In this document: piece by piece, positions 26,489 to 36,700 of the stretch
Numbering within the stretch: position 1 is the stretch's first letter
Layout: each line of letters opens with the position of its first letter
Assembly: GCA_041394905.1 (NCBI GenBank)
Contig: JAWKHJ010000003.1
Location: 479,677 to 543,676, forward strand
Direction of reading: 5' to 3'
Source: RI-231 sp041394905
GTDB taxonomy: Bacteria > Acidobacteriota > Terriglobia > Bryobacterales > UBA6623
Length of the DNA stretch: 64,000 nt
The notes under the pieces: model-generated
What the model was told of the DNA's origin: nothing
Seen by the model: only the letters and a program-made list of their open reading frames with translations
The model's database searches: none
Translations under genes and position numbers: made by a program

Positions 26489-28024
26489 ATGGGACAGAGG
26501 ATTGAATTTGGAACAGCAATGTTAGACGTGGAGCCTCGCGCGCGACGGAGCGGCTACGAACCTAGCGCCGAGACGCCGTTCCGAATTGCACTTGTGGGCG
26601 ACTTTCGCGGACGCGCCAGCCGCGGGCTACGCTATGGCCCGAAACGGCTGGAAGGCTGCCGCGCTTGGCCGGTCGACAAGGACGACTTCCACGAGTTGCT
26701 CGAGCGCGTCGGCCCCGCCATCGAAACTCCGGCAGGACCGCTCGAGCTGCGCGACATCGACGACTTCCACCCCGACGCACTCTACGCTCAGGCTCCGGTC
26801 TTCGTCGAGTTACGACGGCTACGTAAGTTGTTGCGCGACCCGGACGGCTTCCGTGCAGCGGCGCGCGAGCTGATGGATTCCGTCCTGGCAGAGCAATCCG
26901 AGCCGCCCGCTCAGCAACCTGCCGACGGCGGCAGCGTGCTCGACGCAATTCTGTCCGGAGGGGCTGGGACTGAGTTGCCGCCAGCCCGCCCTGCTCAAAC
27001 GCCGGCTCCCAAACAGGACGCGGAATGGAAGTCCTTCCTGCGTAGCATCATGGCGCCACACGTCGTGCCCAAGGCCGACCCGCGCCAACAGGAAATGCTC
27101 GCGCAGCTCGACGAAGCTGTTCTCGAGCAAATGCGGCTGACACTACACAACCCCGCCTTCCAGTCCCTCGAAGCATCCTGGCGGAGCGCGTTCTTGTTGC
27201 TCGACCGGCTCGAAACCGGCGTGGAGCTCAAGATCGATCTGATCGATGTGTCACGGCAGGAGTTGCTGGACGACCTGACCGGCGCCGCGGACGCGGTCCA
27301 CGAGTCCGGACTCTACCGTCTGCTCGTCGACGAAGCCGCAGGCCAGCGCGGCTCGCAATCTTACAGCGTGATTGCCTGGCTCGAGACCGCCGGCGATTCC
27401 GCAGAGGAGATTGCCGTACTGCGCACTTTGGCCCTGATCGGCTCGGAGGCCGGCGCGCCGGTCCTAGTGGCCGCCTCGCCGAAGCTAGTCGGTCGAGACG
27501 CGCTCAACCGCGATGACGAGCCCCGCGGCTGGAGCTTCGAGGCCGCCGACGCCGAGCTCGAAGCCGCGTACCGGGAGTTGCGGACATCCCAAGAAGCGCG
27601 GTGGCTCGCGTTGACGTTTCCACGTTTCTTGTTACGCACGCCTTACGGCGAAGAGGGCTCATCGACGGACTTGCCGGGCTTTGAGGAGCTTGCGGAACGC
27701 CCGAATCATGAGGAGATGCTGTGGGGCGCTGGGCCTGCCGCACTCGCCTGCCTGCTGGGCGAGGCATTCATGCGGCACGGTTGGGAGATGCGCCCCGGCG
27801 CGATCGGGCTCCTCGACCGGCGGCCCATCTGGCACATCGGTAAGGGTGCGGACCGCGAGATGGTCCCCGGGGCCGAGGTGTGGCTCACCGACGCCGCTGT
27901 CGAACGGGTCGTCGAGCGCGGTCTATCGCCACTGGTTTCCGTGAAGGGCCGCGACGCAATCGCCGCTCCCAGGCTGCAGTCCGTGGCGGAGCCTCCGGCG
28001 CCGCTCGCCGGTCCGCGGGACTAG
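26489..28024 (+). CDS. TssB-TssC fusion-like sheath protein
   Basis: A 511-residue protein joining both sheath families. Residues about 25-130 match TssB (PFRIALVGDFRG, KRLEGCRAWPVDKDDFHELLERVGP, IDDFHPDALYAQAPVFVELRRLRKLL). After a linker, about 200-490 match TssC (LDEAVLEQMRLTLHNPAFQSLEASWRSAFLLLDRL, WLALTFPRFLLRTPYGEEGS, MLWGAGPAALACLLGEAFMRHGWEM). The canonical TssC C-terminal strand that closes the handshake is missing. It is divergent from true tssB/tssC and leads into tssK. It may cap, terminate or nucleate the sheath; the role is unproven. A GGGAG site supports the start. Confidence 0.85.
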   Translation: MGQRIEFGTAMLDVEPRARRSGYEPSAETPFRIALVGDFRGRASRGLRYGPKRLEGCRAWPVDKDDFHELLERVGPAIETPAGPLELRDIDDFHPDALYAQAPVFVELRRLRKLLRDPDGFRAAARELMDSVLAEQSEPPAQQPADGGSVLDAILSGGAGTELPPARPAQTPAPKQDAEWKSFLRSIMAPHVVPKADPRQQEMLAQLDEAVLEQMRLTLHNPAFQSLEASWRSAFLLLDRLETGVELKIDLIDVSRQELLDDLTGAADAVHESGLYRLLVDEAAGQRGSQSYSVIAWLETAGDSAEEIAVLRTLALIGSEAGAPVLVAASPKLVGRDALNRDDEPRGWSFEAADAELEAAYRELRTSQEARWLALTFPRFLLRTPYGEEGSSTDLPGFEELAERPNHEEMLWGAGPAALACLLGEAFMRHGWEMRPGAIGLLDRRPIWHIGKGADREMVPGAEVWLTDAAVERVVERGLSPLVSVKGRDAIAAPRLQSVAEPPAPLAGPRD

Positions 28025-28100
28025 CGACGCCTGCGTTTGAGGGCCTTTCCCAGCCTGCGTCCTACCGCGACGCCCGACTGTGTGATAGCTTGGACCCCAG

Positions 28101-29453
28101 ATGCGCATCCTGCAGCCGGTGATTTGGGCCAAAGGGGCGTTCCTGACGCCGCAACACCTCCAGACCCAAGACAGATTCGTCGAGAGCGTGCTGCAGTTTC
28201 GCCTGGAGGCGCTCAATTTCCGCCCCTGGGGCTTCTCTACTCTGGAGATCGACCATGAGGCGCTCGCCTCGGGCCGCTTTGCGTTGCATAGCGCTTCCGG
28301 GTTGATGCCGGATGGCCTGCCGTTCGAGATTCCCGAAGTGGACGAAGCGCCGCCGGTCAAAGCGCTGGCCGAATATTTCGGACCGGATCAAAAAGAGCTC
28401 GACGTTTATCTCGCTATACCCAGCTACAGACCCTCCGGCGTCAACGTCTCCTCGCCCGAGCGTGGACTCGATACGAGATACGTCTCGATCGTCAAGACGA
28501 TGCGCGACGAGAACTCGGGCCTATCCGAAAAGCCGGTGCAGATGGCGAAGAAGAACTTCCAACTGCTGGCCGAGGGCGACCCGCGGCGCGGACGGACGGC
28601 GATCCGCGTCGGGCGTGTTCTCAAGTCGGGAGACCAATACGAGCTCGACCCGCGGTTCGCCCCGCCGCTGTTGCGCTACGCCGCGAGCCCCTACCTGGTC
28701 TCGATCGTGCGGCGGCTCATCGAGATCCTCTCCGCCAAGAGCGCCATGCTGTCGGGCATGCGGCGGCAGAAGAACCAAAGCCTGGCCGAATTCACCGTGG
28801 CGGACATCGCCAACTTCTGGCTGCTCTACACGATCAACCAGCACTTCCCCAGCCTGCGCCACCTGCTCGAGAGCAAGCACGGGCGTCCGGAAGAGCTCTA
28901 CGCGGTGTTGTCGTCGCTGGCCTCAACGCTCACCACGTTCTCGCTAACGGTGCAGCCGAAGGATCTGCCCGAATACGACCACGACGACCTGGGCCGCTGC
29001 TTCGGCGAGCTCGACGAGAAACTAAGGACGCTGCTCGAAACCGTCGTTCCGAGCAACTTCGTCTCGTTGCCGCTGCGCCCCACGCGACCGTCGATCTTCG
29101 CAGCGCCCATCTTCGAGGACAAATACCTCGAGCGCACCAAGATGTACCTGGCCATCAAGGCCGAGATGAACGAGGCGGAGCTGATCCAAAAGGCGCCGGC
29201 GCTGATCAAGATCTGCTCGGCGACGCACGTCGAGCACTTGATCCGGCAAGCTCTGCCGGGCGTTCCGCTGACGCACACGCCCTCCCCTCCGAGCTCGATC
29301 CCGATCAAGCTCGACCACCAATACTTCAGCCTGAGCCAAAGCGGGCTGGCCTGGGAGGCGATCGGGCGGGCGCGCAACTTGGCGGCTTACATTCCGGGAG
29401 ATTTTCCCGAGCCGCATGCCGAGATCATCGTGCTGCTGCCGGAATCGAACTAG
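28101..29453 (+). CDS. tssK: T6SS baseplate protein TssK, copy 1
   Basis: A 450-residue TssK (ImpJ/VasE). TssK trimers connect baseplate wedges to the membrane complex. Features are VIWAKGAFLTPQHLQTQDRF at the N-terminus, GLMPDGLPFEIPEVD, FTVADIANFWLLYTINQHFPSLRHLLE and the C-terminal domain ending in YIPGDFPEPHAEIIVLLPESN. It starts 76 nt after the sheath fusion gene and converges on the repeat-protein gene 13 nt downstream. Confidence 0.95.
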   Translation: MRILQPVIWAKGAFLTPQHLQTQDRFVESVLQFRLEALNFRPWGFSTLEIDHEALASGRFALHSASGLMPDGLPFEIPEVDEAPPVKALAEYFGPDQKELDVYLAIPSYRPSGVNVSSPERGLDTRYVSIVKTMRDENSGLSEKPVQMAKKNFQLLAEGDPRRGRTAIRVGRVLKSGDQYELDPRFAPPLLRYAASPYLVSIVRRLIEILSAKSAMLSGMRRQKNQSLAEFTVADIANFWLLYTINQHFPSLRHLLESKHGRPEELYAVLSSLASTLTTFSLTVQPKDLPEYDHDDLGRCFGELDEKLRTLLETVVPSNFVSLPLRPTRPSIFAAPIFEDKYLERTKMYLAIKAEMNEAELIQKAPALIKICSATHVEHLIRQALPGVPLTHTPSPPSSIPIKLDHQYFSLSQSGLAWEAIGRARNLAAYIPGDFPEPHAEIIVLLPESN

Positions 29454-29466
29454 AGCCGGGCGCGCG

Positions 29467-31589
29467 TCACTGCGTATTTTCGGCCGGTTGTTCCGCGGCT
29501 GGGGGCGTATCCGGGCTTGGGCCGGAGTCGCGGTTGAGGAACATGTAGACCGCCGCGCCGAGCGAAAGGCCGGCGACCAGCACCGCCACGATCAACGCCA
29601 CGATCATGCCCTTGCTGGGTCCGGTCTTGGCCGGAGGCGGAGGCGTCGCAGCAACGGAAGGCGCGGGAGCCGGTTGCGGAACTTGCGCCGGAGCGGAGGC
29701 TTTCGGCCGCTCGAACGCCATCGTGTACTCGCCCGGGCCGCCGCCCTGGCCACCTTGCGCAGGGGGCGCGCCGGAGGACGCCGCCGGAGGCGGAGCGTTG
29801 TGGGGGTTGCGGAACAGCCCTGAGGCGTAGCCTTCGCCGCCGCCCTTGTGGGCTGCGGGAATGAACTCTTCCGGCGGCGCCTGCGAGGGATCGGCCGGGC
29901 CGAACATACGGGTAAACTCGCCCGGCGCCCGAAACGGCTTGCTGCCTTTGGAGGGCTTCACGCCCTGATCCGGCGATAGGGCTTCGTCGCCGGAAATCTC
30001 GCCGACCAACCCTTCGCCGAACGAGGACGCCGGCGGACGCGGCGCGGAGCCGCCGCCTCGTTTGGACGAGCTGCTCGACGAGCCGAACATCTGAGTGAAC
30101 TCGCCAGGACCTTCGCCGAACTGCCCAAGCGGCTCCTCGAGGGAGCCCGAGAACGGGCTGGCCTGAGGCTTGGGCTTGTTCGGCGCGGCAGGCCCGAGCC
30201 GCTCGGCCCGAACAACCGCGTAAACTCGCCCGAGCTCTTCTCAACGCCGTCCTTGGTAGGCGGAGCCTTGGGAACCAGCCGAGGCGGAGGCTCGCTCCTC
30301 GCCAATCACCTCCCAATCGTCGGGCACCGTGCCCGGCGCTCTGGAATGAACCGGAGCGGGACCGCCGCCAAACAGCCGCGTGAATTCACCTGAGCTTTCC
30401 GTGACGCTCGGCTGTGCAGGACGTGAAGGCGGAGCTGGCGGCGTGGGTGTCGCGGGCGCCTTCGAAGCGCCCTCGCCAAACAAGCGCGTGAACTCGCCCC
30501 GCTGAGTCTGCGGCGCAGCCGGCGGGGGCTTAGGAGTCGAAGGCGGCGGGGCGGGCGGAGGCGCAGGAGTCCTCGGAGTCGAAGGCGGCGGGGCGGACGC
30601 ATCGGCGCCCCCGAACATGCGCGTGAATTCGCCGGAACCTTCCTCGCTCGACGGCGGAGGTGTTGCGGCAGACTTTTCCTGCTCCCCTTGGCCGAACCAT
30701 TTCGTAAACTCGCCCGCTGTCTTCTGCTGCGGCGGCTGAGGCCCGCGGAGGGGCCGGGGAGGCTCAGGCGAAGGAGGCGGCGCGGGCTTGGCCTGCGGAG
30801 GCGTGGGAGTCGGCTCCTCTTCCGCTTCGCCGAAAAGGCGAGTCATCTCGCCGACGGACGACGAGGCCGGCGGTGCGGGTTGCGGCTTGGGCGTCGGTTT
30901 TGAGGCGGGTTCAGAGGCCTCGCCGAACAGCTTCGTGAATTCCCCCGGCTCGTCCGCGTCGTCGCGCACGGTGGATGGACGGGTGGGCGAAGGAGCCGGC
31001 GGCGGCGGGGCGGCGCCATCGGCCGTGGCGTCGGCTCGGCGCCCTCTCCAAACAATTTCGTAAACTCACCCGGCTCCCCAGCGGATGGAGCCGAGAGCGG
31101 CGCCGATGGAAACTTAGAGGTCGAGCGGGGCGCGGCTTGGCTCAACCCAGACCCAGACGTCTCGACGATCGTAGGCGAGGTCGCCGGTCGAATTTCCGGA
31201 CGGGTCGCTTCGATGGGCGGCGCAGTCTTGGGTTCAGGAGGGGGCGCCGGGTGCGTCTCGACCGACGTATCGACCGCAGCTCCCGACGCCCCTGCGTCGA
31301 GCCACTGGCCCAAGCCGGAGAACTCGTGAACGGGTTCCGTGACCAAATAATAGGATCCGGCAAACTCGCCAACTTCGACGATTTGCCCGTTCGCGCCCGC
31401 GTCCAGTTTCTGGATCTTGCCGACCAACGCCAGCGAAGCCGCCTTATCCACCAGGTGCAGCAACACGTTGCGGCGCGTCGACTTCTCGACCGCCTGGAAT
31501 GTCTTCGCCTCGTCAGAGTGGACAAGCCGGGAGAGCTCGTATTTGAGATAGAAGCTCATGCGAATGGGGTACCGCCGGTGTAGTAACAT
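29467..31589 (-). CDS. Proline-rich membrane protein with eleven GEFTxLFG-type motifs; frame broken by indels
   Basis: I do not recognise a named family. A GGAG site precedes ATG 31589; ATG 31559 (MSFYLKYELSRLVHS) is an alternative. Residues of about 10-100 form a small domain (TFQAVEKSTRRNVLLHLV... VGEFAGSYYLVTEPVHEF) that resembles the N-lobe and hinge of a Ser/Thr kinase with the usual Lys missing; this is inference. About 500 residues of Pro/Ala-rich, low-complexity sequence follow with eleven GEFTxLFG-like motifs. One C-terminal membrane helix (MIVALIVAVLVAGLSLGAAVYMF) and a short acidic tail end it. The frame moves near 31005, 30270 and 30190; the same motif continues across each, so the breaks are probably sequence errors. 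It lies between two tssK genes on the opposite strand. Confidence 0.75.
29710..31071 (-). repeat. Eleven dispersed GEFTxLFG-type peptide motifs
   Basis: Copies start near 31071, 30945, 30851, 30713, 30633, 30499, 30390, 30230, 30105, 29922 and 29733, reading down the minus strand. They read GEFTKLFG (twice), GEMTRLFG, GEFTKWFG, GEFTRMFG, GEFTRLFG (three times), GEFTQMFG, GEFTRMFG and GEYTMAFE. Spacing is 80-180 nt and the intervening sequence is not conserved. This suggests selection on a short linear binding motif, not recent tandem DNA duplication. Confidence 0.88.
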
Positions 31590-31661
31590 GATGTCACTCC
31601 GTCCGGTGAGGTTCAATACGGCTCTTCGCTGAGACGGTTACGGTTTTCGACCCCTTTCCGG

Positions 31662-33023
31662 ATGAAAACACTGTCCCGAGTCGTGTGGTCCGAGGGAATG
31701 CACCTTGGCCCGCACCATTTCCAAGCGCAAAGTCGCTATTTCGAGGATGCGGTTCGCTTTGCGGCCGAGAGCCTCTGGTTCGCTCCCTATGGCCTGCTCG
31801 GCTGGGAGCTCGATGCGGACGCGCTTGTCAACGGCACTGTGACGATCTCGCACGCCCGCGGCGTCTTCCCTGACGGGTTGCCGTTCCACATGCCGGAGTT
31901 CGACGCGCTTCCGGCGCCGCGGGACATTCGCGACGCCTTCCCCGCCCTGTCGGACCGTGCGACATTGCTGCTCGCCGCGCCGGCCGAGCGGCCTGATGGA
32001 CGGAACTGTGCGCTCGAAGACGAGGAGGCTGACCGCAGCGTCCGTTTCATCGCTTCGACAGTGGTCATGCCGGACGAAAACACCGGCCGCGACGAAAAGC
32101 CGGTCCGGCTGGGGCGCAAGAACATTCGATTCCTGCTCGACAACGAGCTGCCTGCCGATGACCCTCCGGTGGCGCTGCCGTTGGCGCGCATCGTCCGCGA
32201 CGGAGCGGGCGGATTTTCCTTCGATCCCGAGTTTACGCCGCCGGTTTTGCAGATCGGCGCCTCGAAAGCGATCATGGCGCGGCTGCGCCGGCTCATCGAG
32301 ATCCTCGAGGAAAAGTGCCGCAGCGTGGCGCGCCCGCGCGACCTGGGCAACCCCTCGGCTTCGGGCTTTTCCGCACAAGGCATCGCCAACGCTTGGTTTT
32401 TGCACTGCGTCAACCAGGGCCTGGCGCCGTTGCGGCATCAGTGCTTCACCAAGAACGGCCACCCGGAGGAGCTGTACTCCGAGCTCGCGCGGCTGGCGGG
32501 CGCCCTGTGCACCTTTGGGCTCGACTCCCACCCGGAGAAGCTGCCGCTCTACAATCACGACGACCTGACCGAGTGCCTGGCCGAGCTCGATCATCACATT
32601 CGCGCTCACCTAGAGCTGATCGTCCCGAGCAATTGCATCGAGATCCCGCTCGAGAAGACGGCGCGGTACTTCTGGCACGGCAAGTTGGCCGATCAGCGCG
32701 TGCTCAACCGCTCGCGCTGGATTCTGGAAATCTACTCGAAGATCGGTGAGGCTACGCTGATCGAATCGACGCCGCGTCTGGCAAAGGTCTGCTCGCGTGA
32801 GTTCCTGCCACGGCTGGTCGAGCGAGCCCTGCCGGGGTTGAAGCTGACGCACCTGCCCATCCCGCCGCCGGCCGTGTCTCCAAAGGTGGAAATGCAGTAC
32901 TTCGCCATTGACAAGGCGGGACCGTGCTGGGAGCATTTGGCGCAGACGCGCGAGATGGGGGTCTATGTCCCCGGGGAGATACCCGATCCCGAAGTTCGCG
33001 TCTTTGTGGTATTAGATTCGTAG
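31662..33023 (+). CDS. tssK: T6SS baseplate protein TssK, copy 2
   Basis: A 453-residue second TssK. It shares the architecture of copy 1 but is clearly divergent: VVWSEGMHLGPHHFQAQSRYFEDAV, GVFPDGLPFHMPEFDALP, ENTGRDEKPVRLGRKNIRFLL, YNHDDLTECLAELDHHIRAHLELIVPSN and the end YVPGEIPDPEVRVFVVLDS. The HLGPHHFQ motif is nearer the usual TssK signature than that of copy 1. It is in line with tssL and tssM, so this copy most likely serves the membrane complex. Confidence 0.94.
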   Translation: MKTLSRVVWSEGMHLGPHHFQAQSRYFEDAVRFAAESLWFAPYGLLGWELDADALVNGTVTISHARGVFPDGLPFHMPEFDALPAPRDIRDAFPALSDRATLLLAAPAERPDGRNCALEDEEADRSVRFIASTVVMPDENTGRDEKPVRLGRKNIRFLLDNELPADDPPVALPLARIVRDGAGGFSFDPEFTPPVLQIGASKAIMARLRRLIEILEEKCRSVARPRDLGNPSASGFSAQGIANAWFLHCVNQGLAPLRHQCFTKNGHPEELYSELARLAGALCTFGLDSHPEKLPLYNHDDLTECLAELDHHIRAHLELIVPSNCIEIPLEKTARYFWHGKLADQRVLNRSRWILEIYSKIGEATLIESTPRLAKVCSREFLPRLVERALPGLKLTHLPIPPPAVSPKVEMQYFAIDKAGPCWEHLAQTREMGVYVPGEIPDPEVRVFVVLDS

Positions 33024-33059
33024 CCCCCATTTTTGGCCCAATTAGGCCGTTTCTTTGGC

Positions 33060-33785
33060 ATGTCTGTTGCGGAAAACCCCCAGTCCGCCGGCGCAGCTCC
33101 CGGCCGGTCCGAGAACCTCGCCCTGGTACTGCAGGAGCTCATCACGGCCGTCGTGCGCCTACGCTCGGGTCGTCAGCAGGTCACGGACGCGGACGTGTTC
33201 CGACGCCAAGTGCTGCAGGCCATCCAGGTGGCCGACCGCACCGCGCGTGAGAAAGGATACCCAGGGGAAGATATTCGCTTGGCGATCTTCGCCGTTGTCG
33301 CTTTTCTAGATGAGACGATCCTCAACCTGCGGCAGCCCGTCTTCCAGGAGTGGGTGCGAAAGCCGCTCCAAGAAGAGATCTTCGGCAGACACGTGGCCGG
33401 CGAAGCGTTTTTCGAGAACCTGGACGGAATCCTCTCTCGCCGCGAAACCGAAACCGCCGCGGACCTGCTCGAGGTCTACCAGATCTGCCTGTTGCTCGGA
33501 TACTTGGGCAAGTTCTCGATTACGGGCAAGGGTGAGCTGCGCTCGCTGATCGTTCAGATCCAGGACAAGATCCAGCGCATCCGGAAATCCAAGGCTGACC
33601 TCTCGCCAAGCTGGCGTCCGCCTGCGGGCGCGGCTGCGGCTCCGCCAGATCCGTGGGCCAAACGCTTCCTCATCGCGCTCGTCGCCTCGCTGGTCTTGGC
33701 GATCGGGCTCTTCTCGATCTACACCTTCTCGCTGAGCTCGGGCGTAACTTCGGCGCGCGATCTCGCCGGACAGGCGCGGCAATAG
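33060..33785 (+). CDS. tssL: T6SS inner-membrane protein TssL (DotU/IcmH)
   Basis: About 241 residues. A DotU-type helical cytoplasmic domain (LRLAIFAVVAFLDETILN-like segment, EEIFGRHVAGEAFFENLDGIL, DLLEVYQICLLLGYLGKF) is followed by one C-terminal membrane helix (FLIALVASLVLAIGLFSIYTF) and a short periplasmic tail. There is no OmpA-like peptidoglycan-binding extension. ATG 33060 is chosen; a TTG at 33033 is possible. It binds TssK and TssM. Confidence 0.93.
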   Translation: MSVAENPQSAGAAPGRSENLALVLQELITAVVRLRSGRQQVTDADVFRRQVLQAIQVADRTAREKGYPGEDIRLAIFAVVAFLDETILNLRQPVFQEWVRKPLQEEIFGRHVAGEAFFENLDGILSRRETETAADLLEVYQICLLLGYLGKFSITGKGELRSLIVQIQDKIQRIRKSKADLSPSWRPPAGAAAAPPDPWAKRFLIALVASLVLAIGLFSIYTFSLSSGVTSARDLAGQARQ

Positions 33786-33796
33786 GGCGTTCCTGA

Positions 33797-36700
33797 ATGA
33801 TGGGCTTATCCCAATTGATGGCCGCCGTTTACGCCGCATTGTTTGCAGGCGTGGGTTGGGTCGTGGTGGACCTGATGGGCCTTACCGGCCAGGTGGCCAC
33901 CATCGTACGAATGTCGTTGATCGGTGTCGCGATGGGCGCGGTCGGCTTGGTCGCCGCGCTCAAGCACCGCAAGGCGAAGAAACGACAGGCCGAGCGCGAC
34001 AAGAGCGGGGCCGCGCCGCTCGAGGACGCCGGCGAAGAGATCGTCTTCCAGCTCAAAGACGCCGAAAAACGCCTTGTCGGCTCGCGGCTGGGCAAAGACG
34101 CCACGCTGACCAACCTGCCCGCGTTCCTGGTGCTTGGCGAGCCGAGCGTCGCCAAGACGAGCACCTTCATCAACTCCGGCGTCAACCCGGAACTGCTCAG
34201 CGGCCACGTCTACGACGAAGGCCAGGTCGCACCCACGCGCGCGCTGAACCTCTGGTTCGGCCAAACGGCGGTGTTCGTCGAGGTAGGCGGCTCGGTGCTG
34301 GCCGATGATTCGGCGTTGCAGAGGCTGGGCAAGCGCCTGCAAGCCAAGCGCGGGCTCACGTCGCTGTTCGGCCGCAAGGCCCCGTCGCCTCGGGCCGCGG
34401 TGGTTTGCCTGGAAGCCGAGCGCCTACTCAAGGGCGGTTCCGAAGACGCCTTGGCCGCCTCGGCGCGCATGTTGCATGGCAAGCTCAGCGTGCTCAGCCA
34501 AGCTCTTGGTGTCAATCTGCCGGTGTACGTCCTTGTCACCAAGTGCGACCGCGTCACCTTTTTCGGCGACTTCGTGGCGAACCTCTCGGACGAAGAGGCG
34601 CGGCAGGTGTTCGGCTCGACGCTCGAGCTACGCAACCCCGGGAGCGAAGGCGTCTACGGCGAGGCCGAGACACGGCGCGTCACCGAGGCCTTCAACGATC
34701 TTTTCTACGCGCTGTGCGAAAAGCGACCGCCCTACCTGGCGCGCGAGCACGACCAGCACAAGCAGGGCGGCGTCTACGAGTTTCCGCGCGAGTTCCGCAA
34801 GTTGCGCGGCTCGCTCGTGCGTTTCCTCGTCGATCTGTGCCGCCCAAGCCAGCTACAAGCGGGTCCGATCCTGCGCGGCTTCTACTTCTCGGGCGTGCGT
34901 CCGGTGGTCGTCGAAGAGCAAGTTGCCGCGCCCCGCGCCGGCCGCCAGAGCTCGGGCGGCGCCGTCGCGACCGGCATCTTCGAGTTGCACGGCGACGAAG
35001 GCCGCGTAGCGCCGCCGGAGGTGCGCCGCCGCCGTGTGCCGCAATGGACGTTCCTCGGCAAGCTGTTCGGCGAAGTGCTGCTCGGCGACGAAGCCGCCCG
35101 CGGCACCGGAGCCGCCAGCGTGCAAGCGCGCATCCTGCGACGCGCCTTGATGGGCCTCGCCGCCGGGTTCCTGCTCATCTGGTGCGCCGGGATGACGCTG
35201 AGCTACTTCAACAACCGTGATCTGCAAGCCGAAGTGCTCGACGCGGCGCGCGGCATCGGCTTCACGGAAGGCGGCGGCGCGGGCGAAGCGCTCCCGTCGC
35301 TCGATGCGCTGCAACGTCTCGACCGGCTGCGCTCGGCCGTCGGCACGCTCAGCGAATACCAGCGCGATGGCGCTCCGCTGCGCTACCGCTGGGGTCTCTA
35401 CGCCGGCAACCGCATGTATCCGCCGGCGCGGCAGATCTACTTCAACCGTTTTCATCAGGTGCTCTTCGGCGCAACCCAAGCTTCGTTGCTCGAGTGGCTG
35501 CGCAGCCTTCCGGCCAAGCCCGGCCCCGACGACGAGTACAAGCCGAGCTACGACACGCTCAAGGCTTACCTGATGACCACGTCGCACCACGAGAAGACGA
35601 CGCGCGACTTTCTCTCGCCGCTGTTGCTCGAGCGCTGGAAAGCCAATCGCGAGGTTGACCCCGAGCGGCTCGCCCTGGCCGCGCGGCAGTTCGATTTCTA
35701 CTCCGACGAGTTGCTCATCGAAAACCCCTTCGAAGAGAGCAACGACGAAGAGGCCGTCGCGAGGGCGCGGCGTTATTTGGCGCAGTTCAATGCCCAAGAG
35801 CGGCTCTACCAGGCGTTGCTCGCGCAGGCCGCCGCGCAGGCGCCGACGATCAACTTCAACAAGCAGTTTCCTGGCTCTGACGGCTACGTAGTCAACAACC
35901 GCGATGTCTCCGGCGCCTTCACCGTCAAGGGCTGGGAGTTCATGGACGCGGCGCTCAAAAAAGCCAAGGAGTTCTTTGGAGGCGAGCGCTGGGTGCTGGG
36001 CGACGAGGGGGTCGACAGCATCGACCCAGCTACGCTCGAACCTGAGCTCCGCGCACGCTACGAAGCGGATTTCCTGGGCAACTGGCGCGAGTACCTGAAC
36101 AACTCCGCGGTGGTTCGCTACCGCAGTATCTCGGACGCGGCCAACAAGCTCGGCCAGCTCGAGCAACCAGTCGCATCTGCTGGCGCTGTTCTGCCTCGGC
36201 TCGATGAATACCAACGTAGGCGACGCCAAGCTCAAGGAGGCTTTCCAGCCGCTGCACGTCGTCACGCCGCCGGAGAGCTGCGAGCAGCAGTACATCAGCG
36301 ACAACAACCGCAGCTACATGGGTGGTCTGGTTTCGCTGCAGACCTCGATGGACCGCGTCGCGCAAGCCGGCAATTCCGCCGACGAAAGTCTAGTCGAAGC
36401 AACGATGAACGACGCCACCAGCGCGCTGCGCGCCGCCGCGCAGACGGCCCAGAACTTCCAGGTGGACCGCGAGGGCGGTGTGAACCGCGTCACGCAAAAG
36501 CTGATGGAAGACCCCATCCGCTACGCCGAGGGCATGCTCGGACGGCTCGGCCCGGCACAGGTCAATTCCGGCGGCAAGGCCATGTGCGACGAGTTCGACC
36601 GGCTCACCAGCAAGTATCCGTTCAAGACCGAGTCGAAGATCGACGCCACGCTCGACGAAGTCGGCGCGGTGTTCCGTCCCGGAGACGGCGCTCTGTGGCG

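Noticed and set aside
29710..31071. CRISPR array or DNA tandem repeat
   Set aside because: Repeated peptide motifs with diverged codons and irregular spacers inside one gene; no direct-repeat DNA units.
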